This document shows, in pieces, positions 1 to 8,180 of a stretch of 12,500 nucleotides of DNA (positions are counted from its first letter, which is position 1; each line of letters begins with the position of its first letter). The stretch covers positions 1 to 12,500 of the forward strand of contig KV908511.1 of assembly GCA_002005505.1 (NCBI GenBank), in the 5' to 3' direction. The stretch is from Botryococcus braunii. Its lineage: Eukaryota > Chlorophyta > Trebouxiophyceae. Both the position numbers and the translations under genes were made by a program. The notes below the pieces were generated by a model. It was not told the origin of the DNA. It ran no database searches and was given only the letters and a program-made list of their open reading frames with translations.

Positions 1-594
1 TTGCAAAGGATTAGCACCCAAAGCAAACCAAACGAGGGGAAGCGCACACTCACCATCGTGAAGTGCCACCTTCCTCCCCCACCGTCCCCACGGAAACGGC
101 GGAGCCAAACGCCATTAGAAAGATTACAGAAAAATCCGAACTTTCTTGCTTGGATCCACACACCAAGCTTGGCGTCGACCTTCGTAGGCCAGAACCATCC
201 CCGTCATCCGAACTTATATGGGTGCGAAGAACGGATTCTCCCAACCAAAGTCCGTGAAGGTGATACCAAGGTGTTGTTGATCCGTCGATCTAGTGGGAAA
301 CAACCCAAATACGACGACAGGCAGGAACGAAGACACACTTAAGTATCGACACCATCCGCAAGACACACTAAAGCGTCAATCGGGATCAACAACCAACATC
401 GCAAGTCCACCGATTTGGATATGGGCCACCAAAATGTAATATTCTTGCAAAGGATGGCCGTGCACCGACGAAAGTGCTAGTATGGTCCGAACACCATACC
501 ATATACTGTGCGAGCCTACGAGGCTACACCCAGTACCAATGTACCGCTCGGCACGTGCGGGGACGAGCCCCGGCACCGTCTGCCTACCGGCGCG
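1..594. other. Left-edge region, no gene recognised; in-frame continuation of the LINE endonuclease frame to 376
   Basis: The endonuclease frame continues after TAG 595-597 as open minus-strand sequence to TGA at 378-376, about 72 codons. The peptide (including GTGCSLVGSHSIWYG and EYYILVAHIQIGG) has no recognisable endonuclease C-terminus or reverse transcriptase. A 113-codon plus-strand frame (1-342) begins at the window edge with TTG and shows no domain. This may be divergent or rearranged LINE sequence or unrelated flank. Confidence 0.4.
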
Positions 595-1329
595 CTACAA
601 ACCCCTTAACTCAGTGGAAACCGTGACCGATTGGAGGCAAGTGTGAAGCAACGAAGAAACCAAGATATGATCTGGGCGAGTGGCAGAGGTACGGCTGGTG
701 GCACGGTACGTCGGAGGAGCATGAAAGTCCCCCGGGACACGGCCCGTGCATATAAGTAACCCACTTTGGTCAGCCAAGGTGACAAGCTGGCGGCCACTAG
801 GATCTTGACCACTGAATTTGCCAACATCAACCGAGGAAGAGGTAGAAACATACTCAATATGTCCATTGAAGTCACCCCCCAGAAAGACATAACCGTCACT
901 GGACGCCAGAACCCCATATAACTCATCGTAACGAGTGGGAATAGGAACAGTCTGAAGGAGCGGGGACCCAAGGGGGGGAATGTAAACGTTGCCCAAGTAA
1001 AGTGGGGAATGGGTGTCGTGCACAAAACGCAAGGATACCCAAAGGGACGAAGATGTGGTGGCCCATAGTTGGGCACTCTACAAGGAACTGACCTTAACGG
1101 CAATCACCAAACCATAACCGGTCTTGTCAAGAGAAAGCTGCGGTGGAGAACAAAAAAGTTGAAAGCCCCTAAACAGATCCGGATCAATATGCTTATGCAG
1201 AGTCTCTTGTAACATTACTACATCGAACTCATGAAAGAACCGACCATAATCATAGAGGTGGAACTTTGAATCTGTGAAACCACGGATATTCCAGGTCAGA
1301 AGCGAAAGAGTGACTTGACCAACGGGTTC
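595..1329 (-). pseudogene. LINE ORF2 N-terminal endonuclease domain, broken by an in-frame TAG
   Basis: Reading on from the ORF1 stop without changing frame gives an endonuclease/exonuclease/phosphatase domain. It begins with LLTWNIRGF (WNIRG at 1293-1279), continues with DVVMLQET (catalytic Glu) and TGYGLVIAV, then meets TAG at 1080-1078. After the stop the same frame resumes with [27 protein letters not shown] (catalytic DFN), GLLICTGR and RPDHILVS. It ends at TAG 597-595, just where the family normally has its SDH motif; no SDH is seen. In intact elements this domain nicks target DNA to prime reverse transcription. The internal TAG sits where a sense codon is expected (SSL-stop-SAQLW). I see no ATG between the ORF1 stop and WNIRG, so the start of ORF2 is unclear. 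Confidence 0.8.
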
Positions 1330-2220
1330 CTAAGCAGAGGGGCCCTGAGCTCGAGAGGATGGACCCGGGCCCGTAGCTGGGGGAGCAGAAGGAGTAGGAG
1401 CTGGGGAAGCTGAAGGGGGAGCAGCAAAAACTCCAGGGAGCACTTTGACGGGGGGCCCTTGCCCCTTGACTTTGAATAAGGAGTCGCCCCTCCAGAAGGT
1501 GATCCAGCCCTGGTTGCGCAAGGCGGTGGCTTGAGGTTGGAGAGCTGCCCGGGTTGCACGTTGCTTGGGTGTGAGGTCGTCGTCCATAGAAACGTGAAAC
1601 CGCCTCCTGAGGTCCTTGGATTTCTTGTAAGCGGCATGTTTGTCTGCAGTGGAGTGGAACCGGATGAGAACAGGACGAGCACGAGGAGCACCAGTAACAA
1701 ACTTCCCAAGCCGAGCTGCCTCATGAATCTCGCAGTTGAGAAAGGACTTAACTTCGTTGAGGGTTTTTTCCCCCACGCTCTCCTCCACCCCAAAAAGGAT
1801 GGCGTTAGGAGAGCGAAACTTTCTCTCCAGAGCGTCTAGAGAGGAGTCGCACTTGGAAAACTTGTTGTCCAGGTCTTCATAACCGGCGCGTACAATCTCC
1901 TGAACCTCAAGGAGTTTGTTATCCAACTTTGCCTCCACCTTAGCCTCCATATTTTCTACAAAGGCGGCAATCTGAGTGTGGAGGGGCGCGAGGATCTCGC
2001 CGATCTGTTGCTGAATCTCAAGTTTAAAGGGAACCAAAGCGTCGGCCAAGGCCGCCTGAAGCTTATCATTAAGTTCGGATCGCAAAAATATTTTGAGCCC
2101 AGAGGTAATACTAGCAAGGGCATCCTCTCCGAGGGTCTGAGACTTCCCATCGGTGGTGGGGGATGGCGATTCCGGACGGGCACGCTTCTCCCCAAGAATA
2201 CTCGACAGCATAGAAGTCAT
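1330..2220 (-). CDS. LINE ORF1 protein (coiled coil + RRM-like nucleic-acid-binding protein), 296 aa
   Basis: This is an intact 296-codon frame starting at ATG 2220-2218 and ending at TAG 1332-1330. Residues ~40-140 are rich in heptad-like L/I/V with E, K and Q (for example LKIFLRSELNDKLQ), as expected of the trimerising coiled coil of L1 ORF1p. Residues ~138-195 (NAILFGVEES, then EAARLGKF, then RARPVLIRF) resemble the RRM, and DDDLTPKQRATRAAL with QGWITFWRGDSLFKV resembles the C-terminal RNA-binding region. The last ~40 residues are a low-complexity P/A/S-rich tail. In this family the protein coats the element's RNA and acts as a nucleic-acid chaperone in the retrotransposition particle. The length is similar to that of mammalian ORF1p (about 340 aa). 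The domain order is clear by eye; family assignment is from motif recognition only. Confidence 0.82.
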   Translation of the reverse strand: MTSMLSSILGEKRARPESPSPTTDGKSQTLGEDALASITSGLKIFLRSELNDKLQAALADALVPFKLEIQQQIGEILAPLHTQIAAFVENMEAKVEAKLDNKLLEVQEIVRAGYEDLDNKFSKCDSSLDALERKFRSPNAILFGVEESVGEKTLNEVKSFLNCEIHEAARLGKFVTGAPRARPVLIRFHSTADKHAAYKKSKDLRRRFHVSMDDDLTPKQRATRAALQPQATALRNQGWITFWRGDSLFKVKGQGPPVKVLPGVFAAPPSASPAPTPSAPPATGPGPSSRAQGPSA

Positions 2221-3764
2221 GAGAGAGTATCAGAATAGTTAAGTCAGAGATACATGAACGAGGAATTGAGGAATTACGGAGAGTGGGTCGACGATGAAGG
2301 AAGAGATAACACGCGGATAATAGTATTAATACAGACGGATCGTCCCCAATGAGTCATGGCCCCAATTTGGGAGCCATCACACACTAAGCAGCTCGCAAGC
2401 TCGCAGGTGGTTGCGTGCAGACGTACCATGTGTTATCGATGTCAGCACGCAACAGTGATTATAAGAGGAGCTGTCGTCTTCGCTACTTGCCTCGGCGTGA
2501 CTCTTGGTTGTGCTAATAATGCTTATAAGAGCTTAGGTTAGAGCATGAAGCTGATGTGAATCGCCCCCACATGTGTAAGAGTGATGCGCATGATTTGTTA
2601 GCCCTCAAGGACGGTGCCCCATGTAACCTGGAACCATTTGTAAAGCGGATCTTGTCCAAAATATATAGTATCGCATTGCCAGAAGAAATAGGGACCTGGG
2701 TTTCGGGGAATTAGTCGGAAGGGCTTGGGATGTAAGGATTGCGAAGCAGTTTTTTGAATGGACCTTCCGAACGAGGTAAAATCTTGGTCTGTAAGTGATT
2801 ACACTTCCTGCTGGTGCAAGCGGAGGAAGGCTGGGGCTAGCCTTGTGTTACATTGGGCTCGTCTGCCGGGCACTCTGAGCTATGGGATATAGGGTCGCAA
2901 GCCCAAGTTCCTACATGTATGGGATTCTATGTTACATTTCCAAGCATATTCCATTAACTTGAAGGATGCGGAAAGAGAGGCCGTCTGGCAGTGCCTTGTG
3001 ATCTCTCTCACGACATACTTGTAAAGCTTTGCCCCCGTCGCCATCGTTGATAACCAGACATACTTCTCAGCCATTTCATGCCATGATCTGTTCTTTCTAC
3101 TGAATTACGTTTATGAGGACGTTGAGCCTTACGGAAAAAGTTCGAGTCGGCACGCAATCGGAGGTTGCTTTTGGGGAGCAACCATGCTGACAACGTACTG
3201 TCCCGGTGGCACTGCAGTTGAAATTATCTATATTGGAGTTATTGGTCCTTAAAGATGCGGCACGGGCATCCGCAACATGCAGAGAATGGAGGGACTTGCT
3301 GAAGAAAACAACTTGGCGCATGTGTGTATGCGCTGCGTGTGGAGCACATCTCTTCCATCCAAGGTAACTTCTAGGGGGCAGAGCGTCTTAAGAAGGAAAA
3401 TAATTCATGAGGACAACATATCAGCTCCCCTTGGCATTCACTCTCACCTCCAGTGTCCCGGACCAGCTTGTTGAGGTTGTTCATCACTTCCTGCCGGTAG
3501 CGTCGCACGCTCCTTTAAAGATTTCTGGTGTGTTTAAGTGTTTGGCGGCCCAAGTTCGTTTCAAGTGTGTACTCAAAATGATCGAGATGGGGTTTTGTCA
3601 GGTAAGTGGTAGAGGCTTAAGAGGCTCCAGTTGGTTATCCCATTCTTTAGAGTTTGAGGACTCTTATTCATAAAGGCCCATTCTTATACAACGGACTCCA
3701 ACCATACAACAGACTCCGATATGGAGAGCCTGTAGGATAAAGAAAGGAAGGATCCCGACCCACT
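2221..3764. other. Intergenic; no gene recognised
   Basis: About 1.5 kb without any open frame longer than 90 codons, recognisable protein motif, tRNA-like cloverleaf or obvious repeat. The first ~120 bases may be the 5' leader of the minus-strand LINE. The small frames at 2356-2541, 2880-3193 and 3277-3673 have no recognisable content and look like chance. Confidence 0.5.
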
Positions 3765-3976
<212 letters not shown>

Positions 3977-3982
3977 CGTCGT

Positions 3983-4003
3983 TGCTGCTGCTGCTGCTGC
4001 TGC
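3983..4003. repeat. (TGC)7 microsatellite
   Basis: Seven perfect TGC units lie six bases after the CA tract ends. On the minus strand the same units give a poly-Gln or poly-Ala run in different frames of the spurious CA-tract ORFs. Confidence 0.95.
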
Positions 4004-4485
4004 ATGTTCCTCTTTGTCCTTCACTGCTGCATTTAGATTCTTGTATGCCACTATCTGGTATTGTCGTCGTTCTGTACATTGCAGGGCCATGAATAGCCAC
4101 GCATGGGTGTAGGCAATGCAAGAAGCAAGTGGTGGCCGCCCCCCTCTTGCTGGAGGATGGATCGGTGCATTGCGTGGATGGTGAAGCCGGGTCCAACTTT
4201 GCAGATGGGCCAATGCTGCGCCAAATTAGGCGCCTGCCCCCTTACCTGGCCACTCTCATAGGCAAGGAGAGGAATGCCTGCCACGTTTGCTGCCCTTCCT
4301 GCTCCTTGGTGCTGGGGGTACGCTGCCCTCTCCCTTCGTCCGCTCCTCCCCTGCCCTGCTGAACAGATTAGGAGCGCTGTGTATGGACCTTCTTGTTCAT
4401 CCTTGTCACTACCACTGCCATTGTCGTTGGTGTCCGTGCTGGTGTCACTCTTCTTGTTTTAGTCGCTTACGTTGTGCTTTTGATG
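4004..4485. other. Unannotated stretch between microsatellites
   Basis: About 480 bases with no recognised gene. Overlapping small frames occur on both strands (4051-4284 minus, 4129-4362 plus) but none has a recognisable motif. The second half is pyrimidine-rich on the plus strand. Confidence 0.4.
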
Positions 4486-4605
4486 TTGCTGCTGCTGCTG
4501 CTGCTGCTGACTTTATTACTGTTGCTGTTGCTGTTTTGGTTGGTGGTGATTGTTGTTGCTGCTGCTGATTTTGTTGTCGCTGTCCTTGTCGTCGTTGCTG
4601 TGCTG
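4486..4605. repeat. Imperfect TGC/TGT triplet repeats
   Basis: A (TGC)7 core at 4487-4507 is followed by interrupted GTT/GCT/GTC triplets to about 4605. All three plus-strand frames give Leu-, Ala/Val- or Cys-rich low-complexity peptides, so the open frames here (4287-4653) are repeat artefacts. Confidence 0.85.
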
Positions 4606-4730
4606 AACAGACCATATCAAGATGAGCAACAACACCAGAATACAGAAGGCTAAGCTGTAACAGAAATGACGGCCTGACACTTAAAACAGATGAACATCAG
4701 AAGTGATGTTTCTGATTATGATGTTGATGA

Positions 4731-4757
4731 GGGTGGTGGTGGTGGTTGTGGTTGTGG
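4731..4757. repeat. (GGT)5 plus TGTGG repeats
   Basis: Five GGT units at 4732-4746 continue into TGTGGTTGTGG. The tract is short but perfect, and is part of the triplet-rich region between 3983 and 5191. Confidence 0.8.
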
Positions 4758-4946
4758 CAATGGTGTTGAATATTGTACCAAGTAGCACTGCAGCTGTGGC
4801 GCAAACAGCAGTAATATTGATGCGTAGTGTGGCATACAAAGCCAACAACAAACAACAATAGCAGCTTTGGAATGACGACGATGAATTCCGCAGATATGAT
4901 TCTCCTATACAGATATTAGGGGATAGCTGCAGCTTCTGCGTACCTG

Positions 4947-5053
4947 ATGGATGATGGTGATGATGTTGATGATGATGATGATTGGTGCTGGTGGTGGCAA
5001 AGATGATGATAATGGTAAGTGGTGGTGACGATGATGACGATAGTTGGTGATGG

Positions 5054-5114
<61 letters not shown>

Positions 5115-5191
5115 AGTAAGTGGTGATGATGGTGATGATGACGATGACAAGTGCTGGTGGTGGTGATGATGATGAGGAGGAGGAGGATGGT
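4947..5191. repeat. (GAT)n microsatellite region with a perfect (GAT)20 core
   Basis: GAT/GGT triplets dominate the region, with a perfect 20-copy GAT core at 5055-5114. The minus-strand poly-Ile, poly-Ser and poly-His frames here (4905-5248) come entirely from the repeat. Confidence 0.95.
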
Positions 5192-5287
5192 TTTGGATGA
5201 TATGTTAGATGGTGATGGTGATGAGATTGAGTTCAAAATCACTATCAAGCCATGTTGCGTTCATGTCTATCACACCCTGCTACACTG

Positions 5288-5339
5288 CTTGTTATGGAAA
5301 TTTGTCACATCTCTGTTTGTCATAGAAATTTGTCACATC
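5288..5339. repeat. 24-bp direct repeat
   Basis: Copies at 5288-5311 and 5316-5339 share GAAATTTGTCACATC and differ at a few positions near the left end. The spacing is 28 bases. It looks like a small local duplication. Confidence 0.8.
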
Positions 5340-5482
5340 ACTGCTGTTGGTAGGATGACCTTCACAAGCACATGCGCATCCTCACATAACCAGAGATGAG
5401 GCTAGGCTTCACAAGATCAACCGCCGGGAGTATTGGGGTGGGAACTTAGGCCTCTCGCCCCCATCTTCCTTTTCCTGTCAAC

Positions 5483-5555
5483 GACGTCAAGTTTCAGGAC
5501 GTCAAGTTCGAGGATCGTCAAGTATAAGGATCGTCAGACGTCAAGTCTGAGGATC
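5483..5555. repeat. Degenerate ~16-bp tandem repeat (GACGTCAAGT family)
   Basis: Successive units share a GACGTCAAGT or GATCGTCAAGT core followed by TTCAG, TCGAG, ATAAG or CTGAG. About five imperfect copies occur in 73 bases. GACGTC is palindromic and appears at 5483, 5498 and 5536. Confidence 0.75.
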
Positions 5556-5603
5556 GGCGTTCGGGCTGTGCAGCTGAGGCTGCTGGAAATTGGAAACGTG
5601 ATT

Positions 5604-5828
5604 ATGGCTGGGGACTCGGGCTCTGATCCCTTCCTCAAGAATTCGCTCATCGTCTGCCGGAAGTATGTGCGCCGTGTGGATGCTGATGGGGACGAGGCAC
5701 CAGAGGAGGCCCAGCTCGTACCGCCTGGTGACAATGACGTCCTGAGGTACAACCCGAATCACCCTCTCCATAACCTGCCCCTCCTCAAGTCATATCCTGC
5801 TCTATCAGAATGTTCTTCGACACCTTAA
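5604..5828 (+). CDS. Possible short coding region or exon, unknown function
   Basis: From ATG 5604 an open frame runs 74 codons to TAA 5826-5828. The frame is open from 5433, but the upstream part is the GACGTC repeat and looks non-coding. The peptide is acidic in its middle (VDADGDEAPEEAQ) and contains NPNHPLHNLPLLK. Composition is more protein-like than in neighbouring frames, with no low-complexity run, but I recognise no family. It ends just before the 41-bp minisatellite, so a gene could have been disrupted there. It may equally be a chance frame. Confidence 0.25.
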   Translation: MAGDSGSDPFLKNSLIVCRKYVRRVDADGDEAPEEAQLVPPGDNDVLRYNPNHPLHNLPLLKSYPALSECSSTP

Positions 5829-5834
5829 TGTCCG

Positions 5835-6130
5835 AAAAGGAAGATGGGATGGAATGGGATGGACCTTGACATATGAAAAGGAAGATGGGATGGAATGGGA
5901 TGGACCTTGACATATGTAAAAGGAAGATGGGATGGAATTGGAGGGGCCTCGACATATGAAAAGGAAGATGGGATGGACCTTGACATCTGAAAAGGAAGAT
6001 GGGATGGAATGGGATGGACCTTGACATATGAAAAGGAAGATGGGATGGAATGGGATGGACCTTGACATATGAAAACGAAGATGGGATGGAATGGGATGGG
6101 AAATGGAAGATGGGAAGATCCTTGACATTG
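5835..6130. repeat. 41-bp minisatellite, about seven copies
   Basis: The unit begins AAAAGGAAGATGGGATGG and ends CTTGACATATG. Copies lie at 5835-5875, 5876-5916, 5918-5958 (several substitutions), 5959-5989 (10-bp deletion), 5990-6030 and 6031-6071. Two degenerate partial copies follow to about 6130. Four copies are essentially identical, which points to recent expansion or homogenisation. The minus strand is open in two frames across the array only because the unit lacks stops; 41 is not a multiple of three, so the frames rotate. These are not genes. Confidence 0.95.
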
Positions 6131-6282
6131 CTAGGCACAGCGCTCGAGTCTAGTCGTCACAGCGTTTGAGGGTTGCCATCATGAGGTATGCACGAGGAAG
6201 ACTTCCCCTGCCACTCCCCTTTCCACTGCCTTAAGCATTCGCCGGCATAGGGCATCCCCCATCACTTCCAGGACCAGTTCCT

Positions 6283-6540
6283 GTGGGACGTTACGGTTTA
6301 CAACGGGCTTCTTGGGGCGCCCCCGCCAGGTGCACTGGGGTGAGGCGCGTAACGGGCAAGGGCCCCTGTGGGCAGGCCATGTTCCGCAGAAGGGATGTGC
6401 TTTCTGAGGAGCATTGCTGGGTGGCCCAAGACACCAACTGCCTTGAGAGATCGTATTACATAAACCACCTGGTTCCCGGCAGCTTCCAGGTCGGGCCGCC
6501 CCGCAAGGAACGCCTCATGCAGGTCTGCTCCACCCCCTAA
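6283..6540 (+). CDS. Doubtful small ORF or exon remnant, unknown function
   Basis: An open frame ends at TAA 6538-6540. The C-terminal half (DVLSEEHCWVAQDTN, then SYYINHLVPGSFQVGPP) has a natural-looking composition, while the N-terminal half is Arg/Gly-rich. The listed start is GTG and no good ATG context is seen. The stop is followed directly by C13 and A-rich sequence. No family is recognised. It could be a fragment of an old gene or retroposed copy. Confidence 0.2.
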   Translation: MGRYGLQRASWGAPARCTGVRRVTGKGPCGQAMFRRRDVLSEEHCWVAQDTNCLERSYYINHLVPGSFQVGPPRKERLMQVCSTP

Positions 6541-6542
6541 AA

Positions 6543-6609
6543 CCCCCCCCCCCCCTTGAAAAAAAAACCCCAAAAAAAAAGAAAGAAAAAAACCAAAAAC
6601 AAAAAAAAG
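6543..6609. repeat. C13 homopolymer followed by an A-rich tract
   Basis: A run of 13 C at 6543-6555 is followed after TTG by A runs broken by short C and G runs, about 50 bases of over 75% A. It is low-complexity sequence. An old poly(A) tail is possible, but no retrocopy can be defined. Confidence 0.85.
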
Positions 6610-6819
6610 TTGGGCCCCGCCTTCTCTCCCCCCTCTATCCCTTTCCGGCTCTCACCTCTCCCAACTATCACCTCTAAAACTCACCATCCTCGCCCCTTCC
6701 CCCGGCCCGCCCCCTCCACTAAGTACGGGTGCCCGTGCGCGCATGTGCATCTGCCAACGGGGTGTGTTGTCCTCATCTAGGAGGATGAGCTGTGTCGTTG
6801 TTGCATGCTCGGCAGAATT

Positions 6820-6880
6820 GAGAGAGGAGAGGGGGGGGGGGAGCGAGGGGGGAGGAGAAGGGGGGGATGAGGGAGAGAGA
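6820..6880 (+). repeat. Polypurine tract with a G-quadruplex motif
   Basis: Sixty-one bases are all purine except C at 6844. G runs of 11 (6831-6841), 6 (6847-6852), 7 (6860-6866) and 3 (6871-6873) are separated by loops of 5, 7 and 4 bases, a canonical plus-strand G4 pattern. The purine bias would also allow a triplex. The open frame through it (6743-7135) is Gly/Glu/Ser-rich and shows no domain. Confidence 0.85.
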
Positions 6881-6950
6881 TCATTGATGCTTGGATTGGT
6901 GGATGCTACTGGATGTATGGATGGAGTAACACTGTCGGCGTATCCCAGGT

Positions 6951-7026
6951 GTTGTAATGATGGGGAAACGCACCTTGATCGTAGTTGTGGTAGTTGTAAT
7001 GATGTGGAAACGCTCCTTGATCGTAG
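6951..7026. repeat. 34-bp direct repeat, 42-bp spacing
   Basis: Copies at 6951-6984 and 6993-7026 begin GTTGTAATGATG and end CTTGATCGTAG, with two mismatches. The 42-bp spacing (14 codons) makes the surrounding plus-strand frame look internally repetitive, which is a consequence of the duplication. Confidence 0.85.
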
Positions 7027-7284
7027 CAGTGGTGGTGGTGATGATAGTAGTAAAGGTCCTGGCAGTAGTGCGTTTGGAGATTGTTGTGGCAGAGATGGAG
7101 GTTCGTCAACATCTTCGTCTCCAATTCTCCAATGACAATATCAATATTCACCATCATTGGAACCATTGTGGTCATCCTGGTCATCATCGTGAGTGGTGGG
7201 TGGCGACGATAGTATCACCATTTTGACGTCGTTTGGTATGTCACAAGGAGGTGATATTCCAGATAGGGTGTATCTACTGCAGGC

Positions 7285-7735
7285 GATGGTACACATGTCA
7301 TTCATTATATAAGATGTAATGTTATGTAAGTCATGTGTCAGCTGCACTTGATGGTACATATGTCACCTGTCAGCTGTAAAAGGCTTACTCCCATAATATT
7401 CACGTGATGGTGGTACATATGTCATATGTCAGGTGTGAATGACCTAGTATCAATATCATAATCACATGGTGCTGGTACTAAGGTGGCGCGCATGTCACAT
7501 GTCACCGGGAAGTGGTGAACGATCTTTATAATTGAAAAGATATTGGTGCACATGTCGGCAGCTTACAGCTTCAGCAGATTGCCCGAAGGCCTGAACGTTT
7601 TCGGCGCACCGTTTGTCAGCTATAAGTGATACAATGAGATTGTACCCACAAGGTGATGGTCCCGCACATTTTTGGTGCGTCGTCTGTCAGCTTGAAGCGA
7701 TACACTGATATTGTAAACTACAAGATGACGGGGCT
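7285..7735. repeat. Degenerate dispersed repeats built on GGTACATATGTCA / TGTCAGCT
   Basis: The motif GGT(A/G)CA(C/T)ATGTC recurs near 7289, 7353, 7412 and 7545, with a related GCGCATGTCACATGTCA near 7487. TGTCAGCT recurs near 7337, 7369, 7613 and 7685. A longer pair, 7608-7660 and 7678-7730, shares TGTCAGCT, then AG(C/T)GATACA and a following GATATTGTA-like stretch. Spacing varies from about 50 to 80 bases. This appears to be an old, diverged tandem array. Confidence 0.65.
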
Positions 7736-8008
7736 CTTGGTCTGTGGCCAGGGAACCATGGAAGTGGCAGATGTGAGCTGTTCAGCGTGCGAGGGCATCA
7801 TCGGCTGGAAGTTCGTGAAGGACTGCAGCGCAATGCTGGTCAATGTTGCTCAGGCAGGCCGCTTCGGGATCCTGGCCTCCTCCTTTAATCCTGATCGCCA
7901 GCAATGCCAAATGTACCGTAACCACGACATTGCATAGCCTGTTTTTGCACCGTTGGGTCTCGTCCGCTCCGGTGGAATGGACCCTCTCATGTACCACAAT
8001 CATGCATC
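7736..8008. other. Spacer between repeat arrays, no gene recognised
   Basis: The plus-strand frame 7653-7937 crosses this region. Its peptide (for example MEVADVSCSACEGIIGWKF) has no family I recognise, and it starts inside the degenerate repeat array. No other feature is visible. Confidence 0.35.
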
Positions 8009-8180
8009 GCATGGCCATGCACTTTGCATTGTATATTACATTGCCTTGTAGCTGTACACCGCATGGCCATGTGTTTGGCATTGTATATCATAGATTTTTG
8101 TAGCCGTACAGCACGTGGCCATGTACGTGGCATTGTATATCGCATTGCTTTGTAGTTGCACCCCGCATGGCCGTGCACGT
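8009..8180. repeat. ~52-bp tandem repeat, about 3.3 copies
   Basis: Units start at 8009, 8061, 8111 and 8165 (partial) with GCATGGCCATG or a variant. They continue with TGGCATTGTATAT, then TTGTAGC and a CACC- or CAGC-type end. Spacing is 50-54 bases. Copies differ by substitutions and small indels. The minus-strand frames over the array are repeat shadows. Confidence 0.9.

Larger units (their letters stand above)
595..2220 (-). mobile_element. L1-type LINE retrotransposon fragment (ORF1 plus endonuclease)
   Basis: On the minus strand an ORF1 with coiled coil and RRM-like region is followed directly by an endonuclease with the motifs WNIRG, LQET, GGDFN and RPDHILVS. This order, ORF1 then endonuclease, is that of L1-clade non-LTR elements. 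ORF1 and the endonuclease share one reading frame, interrupted by TAG at 1330-1332 and 1078-1080 and ended by TAG at 595-597. The reverse transcriptase that should follow cannot be recognised between 594 and 1, so it is either lost or lies beyond the left edge. The element's 5' end probably lies a little above 2220, but no boundary or target-site duplication could be placed. The copy is almost certainly dead because of the stop inside the endonuclease. Confidence 0.85.

Noticed and set aside
606..1103. 165-codon minus-strand ORF overlapping the endonuclease
   Set aside because: Shadow frame; the catalytic motifs GGDFN and RPDH occur in the other frame.
1296..1793. 165-codon minus-strand ORF overlapping LINE ORF1
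   Set aside because: Shadow frame of ORF1; Leu/Ser/Pro-rich without a motif, while the ORF1 frame has the expected domains.
4905..5248. Minus-strand ORFs with poly-Ile, poly-Ser and poly-His
   Set aside because: They are translations of the GAT microsatellite and contain no other content.
5785..6138. Two overlapping minus-strand ORFs with repeated MSRSIPFHPIF-type peptides
   Set aside because: They are produced by the stop-free 41-bp minisatellite; the same peptides appear in both frames because the unit is not a multiple of three.
6743..7135. 130-codon plus-strand ORF
   Set aside because: Low-complexity Gly/Ser/Glu peptide created by the polypurine tract and the 34-bp direct repeat; no motif.
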